64,000 nt of DNA from Uranotaenia lowii (Eukaryota; Arthropoda; Insecta; Diptera; Culicidae), in the NCBI RefSeq assembly GCF_029784155.1, contig NC_073693.1:116727003-116791002 (forward strand), in the 5' to 3' direction. Shown piece after piece: positions 34,491 through 44,956 of the stretch. The notes under the pieces were generated by a model. That model made no database searches and had not been told where the DNA came from. It worked only from the letters and a program-made list of their open reading frames with translations. Made by a program: the position numbers and the translations under genes. Position 1 is the stretch's first letter; each line of letters begins with the position of its first letter.

Positions 34491-34763
34491 AAAATATTTC
34501 CATTTTATAACAAAAATGTTATCGAATTAATAACAAATTAATGTCAAAAGAAAAAAGTTAAAAATATTGTGATATAAAGAATTTCCCCTTTACCAGTCAT
34601 TTTGACTGGTCACGGTCCGAATAGGTATATTCAACTTGCCGGTCTTTCTAGTGTTAAAGAAAATTCGGAAAATTTTATGTATCCAGCTTTAACCGTTCCT
34701 GAGATATCGCTTCGAGAAAGTAATGTTTGGGTCATATAGACCCTAACCGCATAGGAAGGTTAA

Positions 34764-35072
34764 AACTAGTTCCAGTTCCTTGCTCTGTTTTTAATAAGCT
34801 GTCTGTTGATAGCATTTAAATGATTTTTTTGTGATCTTTCAATAAATACAATTTTGTTAAAAAAGAATAGTCATATTACTAGTATAATAAACTTCTTATT
34901 TGTATTCGATTTGGCTTCTTTCTATATTTGTTCTTGGTTAATTTTTTTTATAGAAGTATGCATAATGCTTATCGGTCAACCTGATAGTTTGTAATCTATT
35001 TTTATCGCCAATGGTAACTGCTAGAATCAGAAGGAATATTTTGTTTTGTATTCCATTCCAATCGGACCCCAG
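34764..35072. other. Intron 2, distal end with splice acceptor
   Basis: AT-rich intron tail ending in the pyrimidine-containing acceptor of exon 3 (TTCCATTCCAATCGGACCCC then AG). A 23-bp block similar to the 3' part of exon 3 (GCATCCTATCGGACG-type) exists only within the exon itself. Nothing else seen. Confidence 0.5.
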
Positions 35073-35300
35073 TGATGGACGTTCCTGTAACGCTGCCCTT
35101 CCCAGCCTGGACCCAGCAGAAGATAGCGTCCGCCACCCGGTCAACTCGGTGCCTCTGTTCCGTAGCGTGGCTGATGATGGCTCGGCATCCGATAGGACGT
35201 TCGGTCGATTCGAAACAATGAACATCAGTATCAATGCGGAAATAACTTTAGCGATGCCGACGAGCGCATCCTATCGGACGTTTGCACTCTTTGATATTTG
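35073..35300 (+). CDS. IR75-like ionotropic receptor, exon 3
   Basis: Acceptor CCCCAG (35067-35072) and donor TTTG|GTAAAT. The 228-nt exon takes over phase 2 from exon 2 (AG+T = Ser) and leaves in phase 2. It encodes DGRSCNAALPSLDPAEDSV, then ETMNISINAEITLAMP and RTFALFDIW. The last two blocks match the pattern of IR75 N-terminal domains (...EVTLA..., ...F.LYDVY|NPG...). N-glycosylation is possible at NIS. The final TG joins the first G of exon 4 to make Trp. Confidence 0.72.
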
Positions 35301-35756
35301 GTAAATCGAATGGTCCCCAGCAAATATTGTATGTTGTGTGTATGCCTCTGGTCCGTTTGTGAGTGTGTGTATTTTTGTGCGCTTTTGTGTTTGTGTGAGT
35401 GCGTTCGTGTGAAGAATGGGAACACACATTTAGCGAATGCTCTAGCCAGTCAGTCTTTCGTTAGCTTTATTCCGTGTTCCGGGTACTAAGTTGTGCAATT
35501 GCAGGCTTCGCTTTTATTCAGTTGAGTGCAGAATCGAAGTGCATTACCGCTTGTATGGCAAATATGTTAAAGCTTGGCTCGTGCTGGCCGAAAGATAGAG
35601 AACGGTGGTTATAATTTGTACTGAGAATGATGTGCTGGTTCCCTATCGTCGTTATTTATTTCACTCTTCATACCTCGAAGCAGAAAGTATGGATTCATTG
35701 TTCGGAATGTTGAAGCACTTTTTATTAGCCAAAAAATTAGCTGCCAGAATTGCCTA

Positions 35757-36215
35757 CCCGAGCAGACTTTTATGGCAAAATTATAGCAAATTATGCTATC
35801 ACGCCCTGAGAGCCAAATGTGCTCTCATTTTGCTTGACATAAGGTGGTACACAGCAAAAATGAGAGCACAAATTTTCATAGTTGGTTAGCAAAGTGATAC
35901 CAAATTTTGCTCAAACTGAGACCCTAACTACACCTCATTTCCGAGAGCTCGGACAGCACAATGATGCTAATATAAGGTATCACATATTTTACATTGACAG
36001 CAAAATTAGATATTGTTATGCTCTCAAATCTTTTGAAAAATGAGGTGCAGTGAAGGTCTTAGTTTTAGCAAAAGTTGGCCTCACTTCGCTCGTTAACCAT
36101 CTACGAAAATTCAGCTTTCATTTATGCTATGTCAAGCACTATTATAGCTAATAAAACTCTCAAGGCGTGATAGCTAAATTTTTCTATAATTTTGTTGTTA
36201 GAGTGCACTCAAGTG
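35757..36215. mobile_element. 460-bp foldback element (CTGCTCGGG-ended family)
   Basis: Left end ACCCGAGCAGACTTTTATGG. Arms pair imperfectly along the length: CTATCACGCCCTGAGAG with CTCTCAAGGCGTGATAG, GCAAAATGAGAGC-type blocks with their inverse, and CTACACCTCATTT with AAATGAGGTGCAG near the middle. Relatives lie at 6110-6207 and 39268-39580, sharing the terminal motif. Confidence 0.82.
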
Positions 36216-39200
36216 TACCTTCCAAAATTTTCAATGTGCACTAACTGCATGGATTGCATAAATAAAGGCGTTAAAATTCACTTCACGAACTACCACAAAT
36301 TTGTATAGCTGTGAGTGAGTCAAACGAGTCGTAACATAACGTAAAAATTTAATACGTACCTTCAGTTCCTCGTTATAACGTCAGATTGCTGTAGTTCCTC
36401 AATTCATCATAATCCATGTCTCCGGACGACAACCTGGCATTTCTCAACCATGGCAATATCCGAATGCCCAACCTTTCAATATCAGTCTATCGTGACCTGA
36501 GAATCTATTGGCCATACAAAACAAAGTTAGACGTTTCTGAAAAATCACAAAATAAATGCTCAAGAAATAGTATCTTCAACCCGTTACATAGCGCTATTAC
36601 AATTTCAAATTCGAACTAAATTTAAAATTTATACTGGGAATATTTATCACACTGGCCATACTAAATTGGAATGTTCTCCAAGTTGAACGTCAATTTTTCT
36701 GAAAACACATCTTCTGCCTTAGTGTAGAAGACCCACAAGTTTTAATTAGGGAAAACATTTTATTTTATTTTTTTCTTGCGATGCCTGTTGTTGGTGTTGA
36801 TACCTTTCGATATGGCATTGATTTCTAAGCATATATTTAGGCGTTTAAAATATATCCGTATAAAACTGAATACAGGTAACCCGCTTTTAAATTGTGTTAT
36901 ACATATGTTCTAAACGCCTGCATATATGCTAAATAAAACGCCAAACAGAATGGTAATGACTGATAAGCTGAGGCTGATAATAGTTATAATGATGATGAAG
37001 AGATGAACCAGGTGAAAGCTGAAAATCTCTATAATAAAGATTTAAAAAAAAGGTATGATTCAACTAAAAAGATTAAACTGAACGATTGTTAATGTATTGA
37101 TCAGTGTTACATTACTACATGTTATTTGAATTTCGTCTCCAGTTTTCTGTTTTCATAAACGATTTGAGGACATTCGTATGTAACATTGAAACTCCCGTGA
37201 CATGATCAATAAATTAATTGGAATACAAACTAAATTTGTTTACCGATGGTACTGCTTCGGATGTTTTCGTTGAGAATAGTAGAGGAATTTTTTTCTTTTA
37301 GTTAGAGCTTTCACAGAAGAATTCAAATTTCAAACAAAAATAAATACATGAATTTATATGTATTGAAAAACTCGACCTATCGCACAAAGAACAGAATCCG
37401 ATAAACACACGCGTCTTTGAACTGGCAAGTTGTTACAAATAAAGTTAGAAATAAAGAAAAAAAAGTTATCTTGTGAAATTTGAGCTGTATAAGCTCAGGC
37501 GTTTAAAATATGTGAATTAAAAACTTCATTATATTCTTCCGATAAACCATTTGCTTTTGTTAAAACTTTTGCAAGCAGGTTTGTGTAAACTGCGTTTATG
37601 ATTCTAAAAAACATTAAAATGAAAATAAATACAAATTACGTCGCCTTAATTGGCCTAGTCCACCCTAGTCAACGATGCGGGCAACAAGTATTGATGTACG
37701 GATAAATCGACAATGACAAACGTGAGAGATAAGAAACTCGTCACTGCTATCACAATGACAAATTGTGAATTAGGCGATATTATCCTCGGAATGCCTATTA
37801 TTTAAATATTAAAAAGAATCAATAAAAACTTACCCAAACTATTCTATGACATCCATTTCCCAAAAATGCTTCTTAACCGGTCGGTCCGCAAAGATCTATT
37901 GATTCCTTATCGTCAAATTGTCCTCCAAATCCGTTCCGGGTCCTGGCACTTGAGCTTTACAAATTGCTGCGAAAGACGATTGCGCACAAAAACTCTTCCG
38001 ATGCATCCGAATGCAGTACCCAATGTCGAAGAAACTGTACGGTAAATTCAATCTAAATTATTTGAAATAACAGACCTGCTGTCACACCTGCACCTTACCT
38101 TTCAATCAAAATGACGGAAAAATAAGTATTTTCCATCTAGAGTGGAGCAATTTTCTTCTGAGGTGTTTTTATTGCTTCTGCCTTTGCTGGTAAAAAAAGA
38201 GTTTGTTTACTTTTTGTTGATGTTTCAACAGTTGGATCAGTGCCAACGATTTTATGTCTTGCTTGATACTTTCGTATCGTTCGAAGTTAACTATGTAAGT
38301 TATGAAATTATCGTCTTTAATGTACAAACATGATGCAACATAATAAATATTTAATATGTATTTCATGCATTTGTCAAGTTTTGTCCAATTTATTGTTGAA
38401 GATTACTGAGAGTAAAAACATTTCACGATATACAAATTTCAATACAAAATTAAATATCTTTATGACATAATAAACCCCGTTCAATTTATCGCTGACTAAA
38501 ATAGTTATGATAATTTTCTAAACTTCCATTAGTTTCGAATGCAGCTATGCTATAGATTATTTTATGAATGCCTTTTTGGATTTCGACAAGTTTAAAAATA
38601 AGGCTCTTATTCCGTGCCACGCGTGAAGTGACGATAGCGAGTCACATTACCGTCACGGGAGTCTAGTCACCTGATTCCGTTAGTATGTTTAACATCGTTT
38701 ACACATTCATGAATTTGAACTCGATGTTTATAAAAAAAAACTATGTTTTCCTATGGTTATTGAATTTCCAGCTTTTTGTTTATGCGTTTCAACTTCATTT
38801 ATTTATTTCAGCTTTAAAGTTTCCAAAATTCATACAATTTCGTTTTAATATAAAACTTTGATTTTTTTTATAAAATAAAAGAGAAAATCAAATTACCTAA
38901 ATTTCAAATTTTTTTTTTATGAGACTCTTCAAAACAATTAACTTAATATTTCGACTTAGCAATGTTTCCAATAAAATTATTGTTAACACAACAGAGGGTC
39001 AGTATCAGTTATTTTGATTTGATTCATAAATGTTAAAACCAAATTATGTTATTTTTTTAGTGACATTCAACTTTATGATGATATAAAGAAAGCCGAAAAA
39101 TGTTTTATTTTTTATTTCAACCCTTTTCAAATTTTTGTTATTGGTTTCCAAGAAAGCGATGCCACTTTTAAATACTAAAAAAATAAAAATGTCAAATTTG

Positions 39201-39267
39201 AAAAAAAAAGCTGAAAACAAATTTATACCTAGTTTTGCTGTCAAATAAAAATCTACATAAGATTGTG
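36216..39267. other. Intron 3, largely unrecognised, with a short hairpin
   Basis: Mostly AT-rich DNA without domains. At 36828-36930 a 103-bp hairpin pairs AGCATATATTTAGGCGTTTA with TAAACGCCTGCATATATGCT, and one arm motif (AGGCGTTTAAAATAT) recurs at 37497. CACGACATAACTTGATGCAT occurs at 33733 and again at 39943. No exon supported. Confidence 0.55.
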
Positions 39268-39580
39268 CTTATAGCTTGTTGTTGATAGCTTATTGTGGTT
39301 TAAGTATGCTATTTAATTAAACATTTTCGACACTTTAATCATGCCTAATTTTTCCATCATAAAAGTCAACAGAAAGCAAATGTTGCTCTCTTTTAGCTGT
39401 TGATAGCTCATTTTGGTCTAAACATGCTATTAAACAAAAATTTTTGATGGCTCAATGATGCTGAATTTTGCTATCATACAAATGTGAACAGCAAATGTTG
39501 CTCTCATTTGACTCTCTGTTGACAGCTCATTATGGTCTCCGTTTGCTGTCGTTTCAGGCATCAAAGTCTGCTCGGGTAGG
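39268..39580. mobile_element. CTGCTCGGG-ended element with about 120-bp internal repeats
   Basis: Two and a half imperfect direct repeats start TTGTTGATAGCTTATT (39278), CTGTTGATAGCTCATT (39397) and CTGTTGACAGCTCATT (39516). The right end AAAGTCTGCTCGGGTAGG matches, in inverse, the left end of the foldback at 35757. It belongs to the same family but is arranged as direct repeats. Confidence 0.72.
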
Positions 39581-39968
39581 GCAAGCAAATCAAAGTTTTT
39601 CAAAACTTTACTCTTAGCTACAGGTCTTCATTCTAAATGTTTTAGGAGAATGTCAAAAGTACCTCATTATACTATTCGAGATTAAAAAGCCTTTTAAGTA
39701 TATCCAAGCAACTTTATCCCCATGCATAGAAAAAATTTAATAAAAAATCAATGAACACTTCATCAATACATTAAGAGTAAAATCTTGTGATAAATCGATA
39801 ATTCCAATTTTTTTTATCAATTTTCTAGGATGGATTTGACACGTTTTGTTATTCTATCGGATTTGATTTTAAAAGAGTTGATTGTTTATTTAATTTATGA
39901 TTTTTAATTTTTATTGATTTTTTATTTCACAGTTATCCATCTCACGACATAACTTGATGCATATAAGT

Positions 39969-40827
39969 GAGGCTTGCCAGATACTTTCAGAAGAAAGCGG
40001 GACATTTCACGTTAAAAAAGCGGGACACAGCCGGAAAAAGCGGGACAATTGAGAAACTTGTAAAAAACAGACTAATTGTATAGCCAAACATCATCCAAAG
40101 TTATCCATAGAAAGTACACTAAGGTTCTTTTTTAACGCGGAATGATTTTGTTCACTTTTTTCTTGCATGATTTCTATTTTCCCTGGCTTTTGTATCAAGC
40201 CCGTTTAATTTTTACGGTTCTCGAGAATTTGAGAGAAAATATATGAAGTCCTACATGTTAACAGCGGATTTCATACCGCGTATAAAACCATTTTCTAGTA
40301 ATAAATATATTTCAAATTTAAAAACTTGAAAAATCAAGAAAACTTCCGTCATTGTATACTTTGGCTAACTGAGTCTAAAAAAGTGGTTTATAATATTCGG
40401 CAATTTAACTAAGATTCCGACGAAAAATTAAGATCTTTAATCATTTGGAAGAAACTTAAACAACATTTTCTTCATACCATAGTTATCATAGTTAATTACA
40501 TTGCATTGGTGAAACGTGCTCCGAGGACGGTTAACTGAATCAGAATCTTTCTGTAATGCTAAGAACATTAGAGTTGTCTTATATTGTCTTACATAAAATA
40601 TGAAAAATGCTGCTTTTTCAGAGAAAAAAAAGTTTTTGAAAGCTTCTGTGTTGAATGAATGACTTCAAATTGAGACTAAAGTTTGATTTTTTCTAGTGTA
40701 AGTAAGTGAACGTTGTAAAAGTTTTCCAAGTAAAAAAGCGGGACATTTTGGGGGAAAAGTGGGACAGCGTGACATTCAACAAAAAAGCGGGACATGTCCC
40801 GCTTTTGCGGGACGGATGGCAACCCTA
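39969..40827. mobile_element. Small hAT-like element with clustered subterminal repeats
   Basis: Flanked by an exact 8-bp repeat ATATAAGT (39961-39968 and 40828-40835). Right end read inward is TAGGGTTGCCATCCG, left end GAGGCTTGCCAG: imperfect terminal repeats. The motif AAAAGCGGGACA occurs three times just inside the left end (39992-40048) and four times near the right, where it is also palindromic (GCGGGACATGTCCCGC). 859 bp, no transposase. Confidence 0.86.
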
Positions 40828-40839
40828 ATATAAGTTCTT

Positions 40840-41200
40840 AAATTGTCTCCTTTGGTGTTTAACCTTGCTCGTTGTGCTCCTACTCGGCTTGTTCCTAACG
40901 TATTCGCAGAAAACTACTTTTTTGCAGGACAGTCCGGCATTCTCGCAACATGCCCTGTCCAGCGTATCCAACCATCCTTCACCATCTTCTGAATACTGGG
41001 TTCGCCGTAGCTCGTAGTTCATCCTTCGCCACTACACTCTTCTCCTGCACGCCGCCAAAAATGGTTCTTAACACTCGTCGCTCGAATACTCCGAGTGTTC
41101 GCAGGTCCTTCACGAGCAATATCCAAGTCTCATGCCCGTTGAGAACAACCGGTCAGATGAGCGCCGTGGACTTGTTACACTTTGTGCGAGGGCTAAGTCT
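40840..41200 (-). pseudogene. Non-LTR retrotransposon D, C-terminal fragment
   Basis: On the minus strand, in shifting frames: HETWILLVKDLRTLGVFERR, VLRTIFGGVQE, FRRW then RWTGHVARMPDCPAKKV. This is the post-RT region of a LINE family different from A, B and C, familiar in mosquito genomes. Several stops and frameshifts; RT core absent. Confidence 0.75.
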
Positions 41201-42081
41201 TCTATTGCAATCCACAATTTCAGCTAATAATTCACTCATTTTCAAAATTTGATTCCTTAAATCGATTGTCCGTTTCCTAAAACCTCTATGTGCAAATTTT
41301 AATCTAAATCCGCTGCATTATGATGCCAATATCGCAGAAACAGAAAACAATTAATATGGACTATTTATATCTGAAGTATGATAAAATCATATCGCTCAAA
41401 CAGTTTTTGGATTTTATGGACGACTCCGTCCAAAAGGGCCATCCGAAAATCAAAAAACAACTGTCATCATTTCTGGTCCTTGTGAGCACCCATACCAAAA
41501 CTAAGTTCTCTAAGTTTTAAGACGCCTGAGAAAATTGTGGACGAACATACAAACCCACAAGCAGAAATTTCTTGTTATTTATACCGAAAATCCATTAATT
41601 TTAAAGTTTGGTTCGAAAACATCGTCCATTGTTTTTTTTTCACCAGGAATTGTTTTACCGAGAGCTTCATTTATAAATCCGAATCTTGAACCACATTACA
41701 ATCTATAAACCCATATCAACAAAGTAAAATGAATGAGGTGATTTGCCAAAATTAACACAGCAAAGAACTGTAGCATCCTAGATATGCCTGTGCAAAGTAT
41801 ATGTAAGATTATGGGGGACATGCTCGTAATATTAGCGATAACAATTTAATTTAATTTAATACTGCAAGCTCAAGGTATTGAAGAAGTTTATGTAAGCTAA
41901 GTGTTTGACCGTTGAACTGCATTTAGAGTGATTATGCTCTACAGGTTATCTCATCCCAACACTCCCGCCTTTTTTTTAGAGAAACCTCTCAAACATTTAA
42001 CAGATTGACATTCAAAAATCTGTATGAGAGGTAAAAAATCAACGAAAATACCTTATATCATTTGTTGTTATGTAGGCAAAC
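41201..42081. other. Intron 3, AT-rich with a dispersed 55-bp repeat
   Basis: No gene. At 41768-41822 the block ATCCTAGATATGCCT ... GTAAGATTATGGGGGACAT resembles 55108-55170 (ATCCAAGATATGCCT ... ATAAGATTATGAGAGACA), so it is a dispersed repeat of unknown type. Confidence 0.5.
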
Positions 42082-42089
42082 CTTTAAAT

Positions 42090-44110
42090 CATGGGTGGCC
42101 AAACCATGGCCCGCGGGCCACATGTGGCCCGCGACCAACTTTTTGTGGCCCGCGAAGCTTATTTTGGAAAAGCCATGTTCTAAGAATTGATCGATTTTCT
42201 TGGTCTGCGTATATCATTTGGAAAAATATATCTTAATCTACTCTATCTAAATTCAAAACAAAGATATGAAAATCCTTTTAGTGATATAAGCCAAAGGGGT
42301 AAATGTTGTGTTTGGCCTTTTGCCGTACATTTTTCGAACATTGGCAATTTTCTTTCGAACGGAAAAGAATGCGAATATAATTTTGAAAATTTTAAAAATT
42401 CAATGTAAAGAATCGTTTGGCATTATTTACTCAAAATTGATTATTTTTTAACTGCTTTTGGCTCTGTAGGCCTAATATAATTTTACGGCAAAGATTACCA
42501 TCACTGTATAAAAAAAATTATAATCACAATTTTTAAATTATCACATTACCTGTAAATTCCATCACGCATCCATCACGGCCATGGTATAAAGAGCATTCAA
42601 GCGGACTCTAGTTTTGATATTGAGGAGTTTAGATAGCCTCTGAAAAATGGTAAGATCGTATCAAAATCGTTCAAAAATCGTAAAAAAAACCACCGAAGCA
42701 TATCAACATCATACATAACATTATATATTTACAACAATTTCAACCATTCGTAATATGAATTCTATTTCAACAACGTCGTTTATCCATCCAAATTTAATAA
42801 CTTTTGCAAATTATGTAAAACATCGTAAGTTTGCTATGTACATTGCTGAGCTTTAACAGAAAAGGGTATATTTATGGAAATTTAACCAAATCCAAATATA
42901 TTTTAATTGGCATCTTGCTCTGTATTTATGAACATCAATAATGAAAAACTAGTCAGAATTTACAGTTGTGTAGTAAAATTCAATTAGAACCGGTTTGGTA
43001 CTGACAAATCTCTCAGAAGAACGACTTTTTTTAACCAAAATTTACGATTGAAAAATTTGCAATGATTAAAAAAAGACTCAAATTCGTATCCATTCTGTTC
43101 ATAGAAGGCTTTCCAAATTCACTTGTCAAACCGAAACATTGAAAAATTTGGAAAGAGTTGGATTGAGTTGAGGTTGAGGTCCGTACTTTGAGAAATATAT
43201 ATTTAAGATATAACTAGAGTTCGTCGATTAAATTTTTCTTTTAAACGTCAAAAGCTTGTAAACGCTTCTTATTTTCAACAATATGAAACTTTTTCATTTA
43301 TCTATCAATTTTTTCTATGGAGAACGGTAAACTTCAAAACTTTGGATAATGTGCGTTATTTTTTTTTTTTTTGGTAGACCATAAAATTGACTTTTTGTTC
43401 ATTGCAGTAACGCCATGAGACATTTCTGGGATTGTTAAACCGATGAGATTTTAAATGCCTTGAAAAGATTGACATACATACACAAGTTGAGAGGGATAAT
43501 TCATTTCGTATTGCGTAATATTTATACTATTTTTAAAATAAAGCAAAATTTGTAAAAATATGCAAGTAACAAAAACAACTTATTTAGATGAATCTATACT
43601 AAAGTTGTATAAAATATACTAAATAATTTTTCAAGCCGGAAAATTCGGGGCTATTTTTAAACCTGATGAAATCTGAGCATATGATTTTTAAATTGTCGAC
43701 CAAAACTCAAGATAAGATCAAAAGTAAATCAATAAAAATAAAAACTTGAAAAAAATCTATCAAACGCAGCAGATTTTAAATCGTATTTTAGGCTTCTACA
43801 AAACCTTTCATGATATTTTTCAGTTCGTTTTGGCAAAAAGAAGAATAAATCCGACCATTTTTCAATACAACCCGGGTCACCAAGACAGACCGGACTTTTC
43901 GTAAATTTTGTATTAAATATCCGGGCAAACCCGGATAATACCGGGCAATCTGGCTAGCTTAATCTTTACTTTACTGTGACCTAAGCAAGTTTTTTTTATA
44001 GCGCTTTAAAAAATCTGTTTTTTAATACTCCAGAACAATTGTTTTTTGGCCCGCCAGCAAATCTCAGTTCTAAAATTTGGCCCGCCTGTTGAAAATGTTG
44101 GCCACCCATG
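42090..44110. mobile_element. Non-autonomous hAT element 4 (family H4), 8-bp TSD
   Basis: Termini CATGGGTGGCCAAA and TTGGCCACCCATG, with the exact 8-bp duplication CTTTAAAT on both sides (42082-42089 and 44111-44118). GGCCCGC-type motifs are repeated inside both ends (five near 42110-42155; two or more near 44045-44090). Length 2021 bp, no transposase. It carries a smaller MITE at about 42283-42478. Confidence 0.92.
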
Positions 44111-44162
44111 CTTTAAATGCTATTAGGGTTGCAATACCATAGTACCATGCAGTTCAATAAAC

Positions 44163-44422
44163 ATGAGGCTCTTGGAGCCAAAGGAGTATAAGTGCATAGA
44201 ATTTTATTTCGTGAAAACACGCTTTTAAATTGATGTGTTTGGCCATTTTTCACATATTTTTCGAGAATTTCTGTTTTTTTATTAAATGTAAAAGTACGTA
44301 ATTTTTTTTTTAAATCCGAAAAATTCGTCAAATATAATTTGAAATATGAATAATCGTTTGGCATTATTAACTCGAAATTGACCATTTTGTCACTTATACC
44401 CCTTTGGCTCTGAGAGCCTCAT
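44163..44422. mobile_element. 260-bp MITE (GAGGCTC-ended, family M1)
   Basis: ATGAGGCTCTTGGAGCC at the left and GGCTCTGAGAGCCTCAT at the right form inverted ends that continue into CAAAGGAGTATAAGTG / CACTTATACCCCTTTG, about 35 bp in all. Relatives lie inside H4 (42283-42478), in the interrupted relic around 16548/18767-18978, and as a lone arm at 57617-57645. The target duplication is unclear because the tips are palindromic. Confidence 0.8.
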
Positions 44423-44956
44423 ATGTTCTCACTTTTTTCTATTCAATTTCATTGCCAATCTTTTTCATATCTCAAGCTTAAATCCGTTATCTTGCCGTTA
44501 TTTGAATTCAAGAACGCTTAACTTATTAACTCGATCCGTTATCTCGACTCGCTAAGTATTACATACTCCTGTTTCAAGCTGAACACTTAATCTGCTTTAC
44601 CACTATTTTTTTATTCCAATCACATGAGATTTTAACGTAATATTTAAGCATTAAGCCCTTAATATTTTCGATACGTTTTAAAATTCGTTCTTATCTCAAG
44701 GCTTTCCAACTCGCTTTGTTTCCAATGAGATGAACTACTTGAATTGTCTTTTCAATATGCCTTTTAACTTCAAGCTGTCCTCTCAACATGCTTGAACTTT
44801 TTTTTTATCCCTTCGTTCAGGAGGCTGCCATCTCAACTCGTCTTTTAATTTCTAGCTATCCTTGTAACACGCTCGAAATTTTAACAGTAGAGTATAGTGG
44901 GGCAAGAGTACGCACTTAGTTGTGTACTAATTGTATCTCTTTAAAGAAAAAAAGTA

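Larger units (their letters stand above)
32490..34653. mobile_element. piggyBac-like element (TTAA target, no transposase)
   Basis: Left end CACTAGAAAGACCG, right end CGGTCTTTCTAGTG in inverse, each against TTAA (32486-32489 and 34654-34657). TTAA duplication and CnCTAGAAAG tips are piggyBac hallmarks. A hairpin palindrome CCAGTCAAAATGACTGG lies 17 bp inside the left end (32506-32522), again at 32687-32703, and inverted at 34593-34609. Length 2164 bp, no transposase frame. It encloses further repeats at 33170-34490. Confidence 0.9.
32384..34759. mobile_element. Outer TTAA-type element (left end unclear)
   Basis: GGGTCTATATGACCC at 32384-32398 and its inverse GGGTCATATAGACCC at 34729-34743 flank the piggyBac-like element. 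Outside the right motif the sequence is TAACCGCATAGGAAGG followed by TTAA (34760-34763), a plausible terminus. The left terminus does not match well. It may be a small TTAA MITE that received the piggyBac-like insertion. Confidence 0.5.

Noticed and set aside
37860..38045. Possible exon in the more GC-balanced 37860-38045 stretch
   Set aside because: Neither strand gives a receptor-like frame with matching splice phases.
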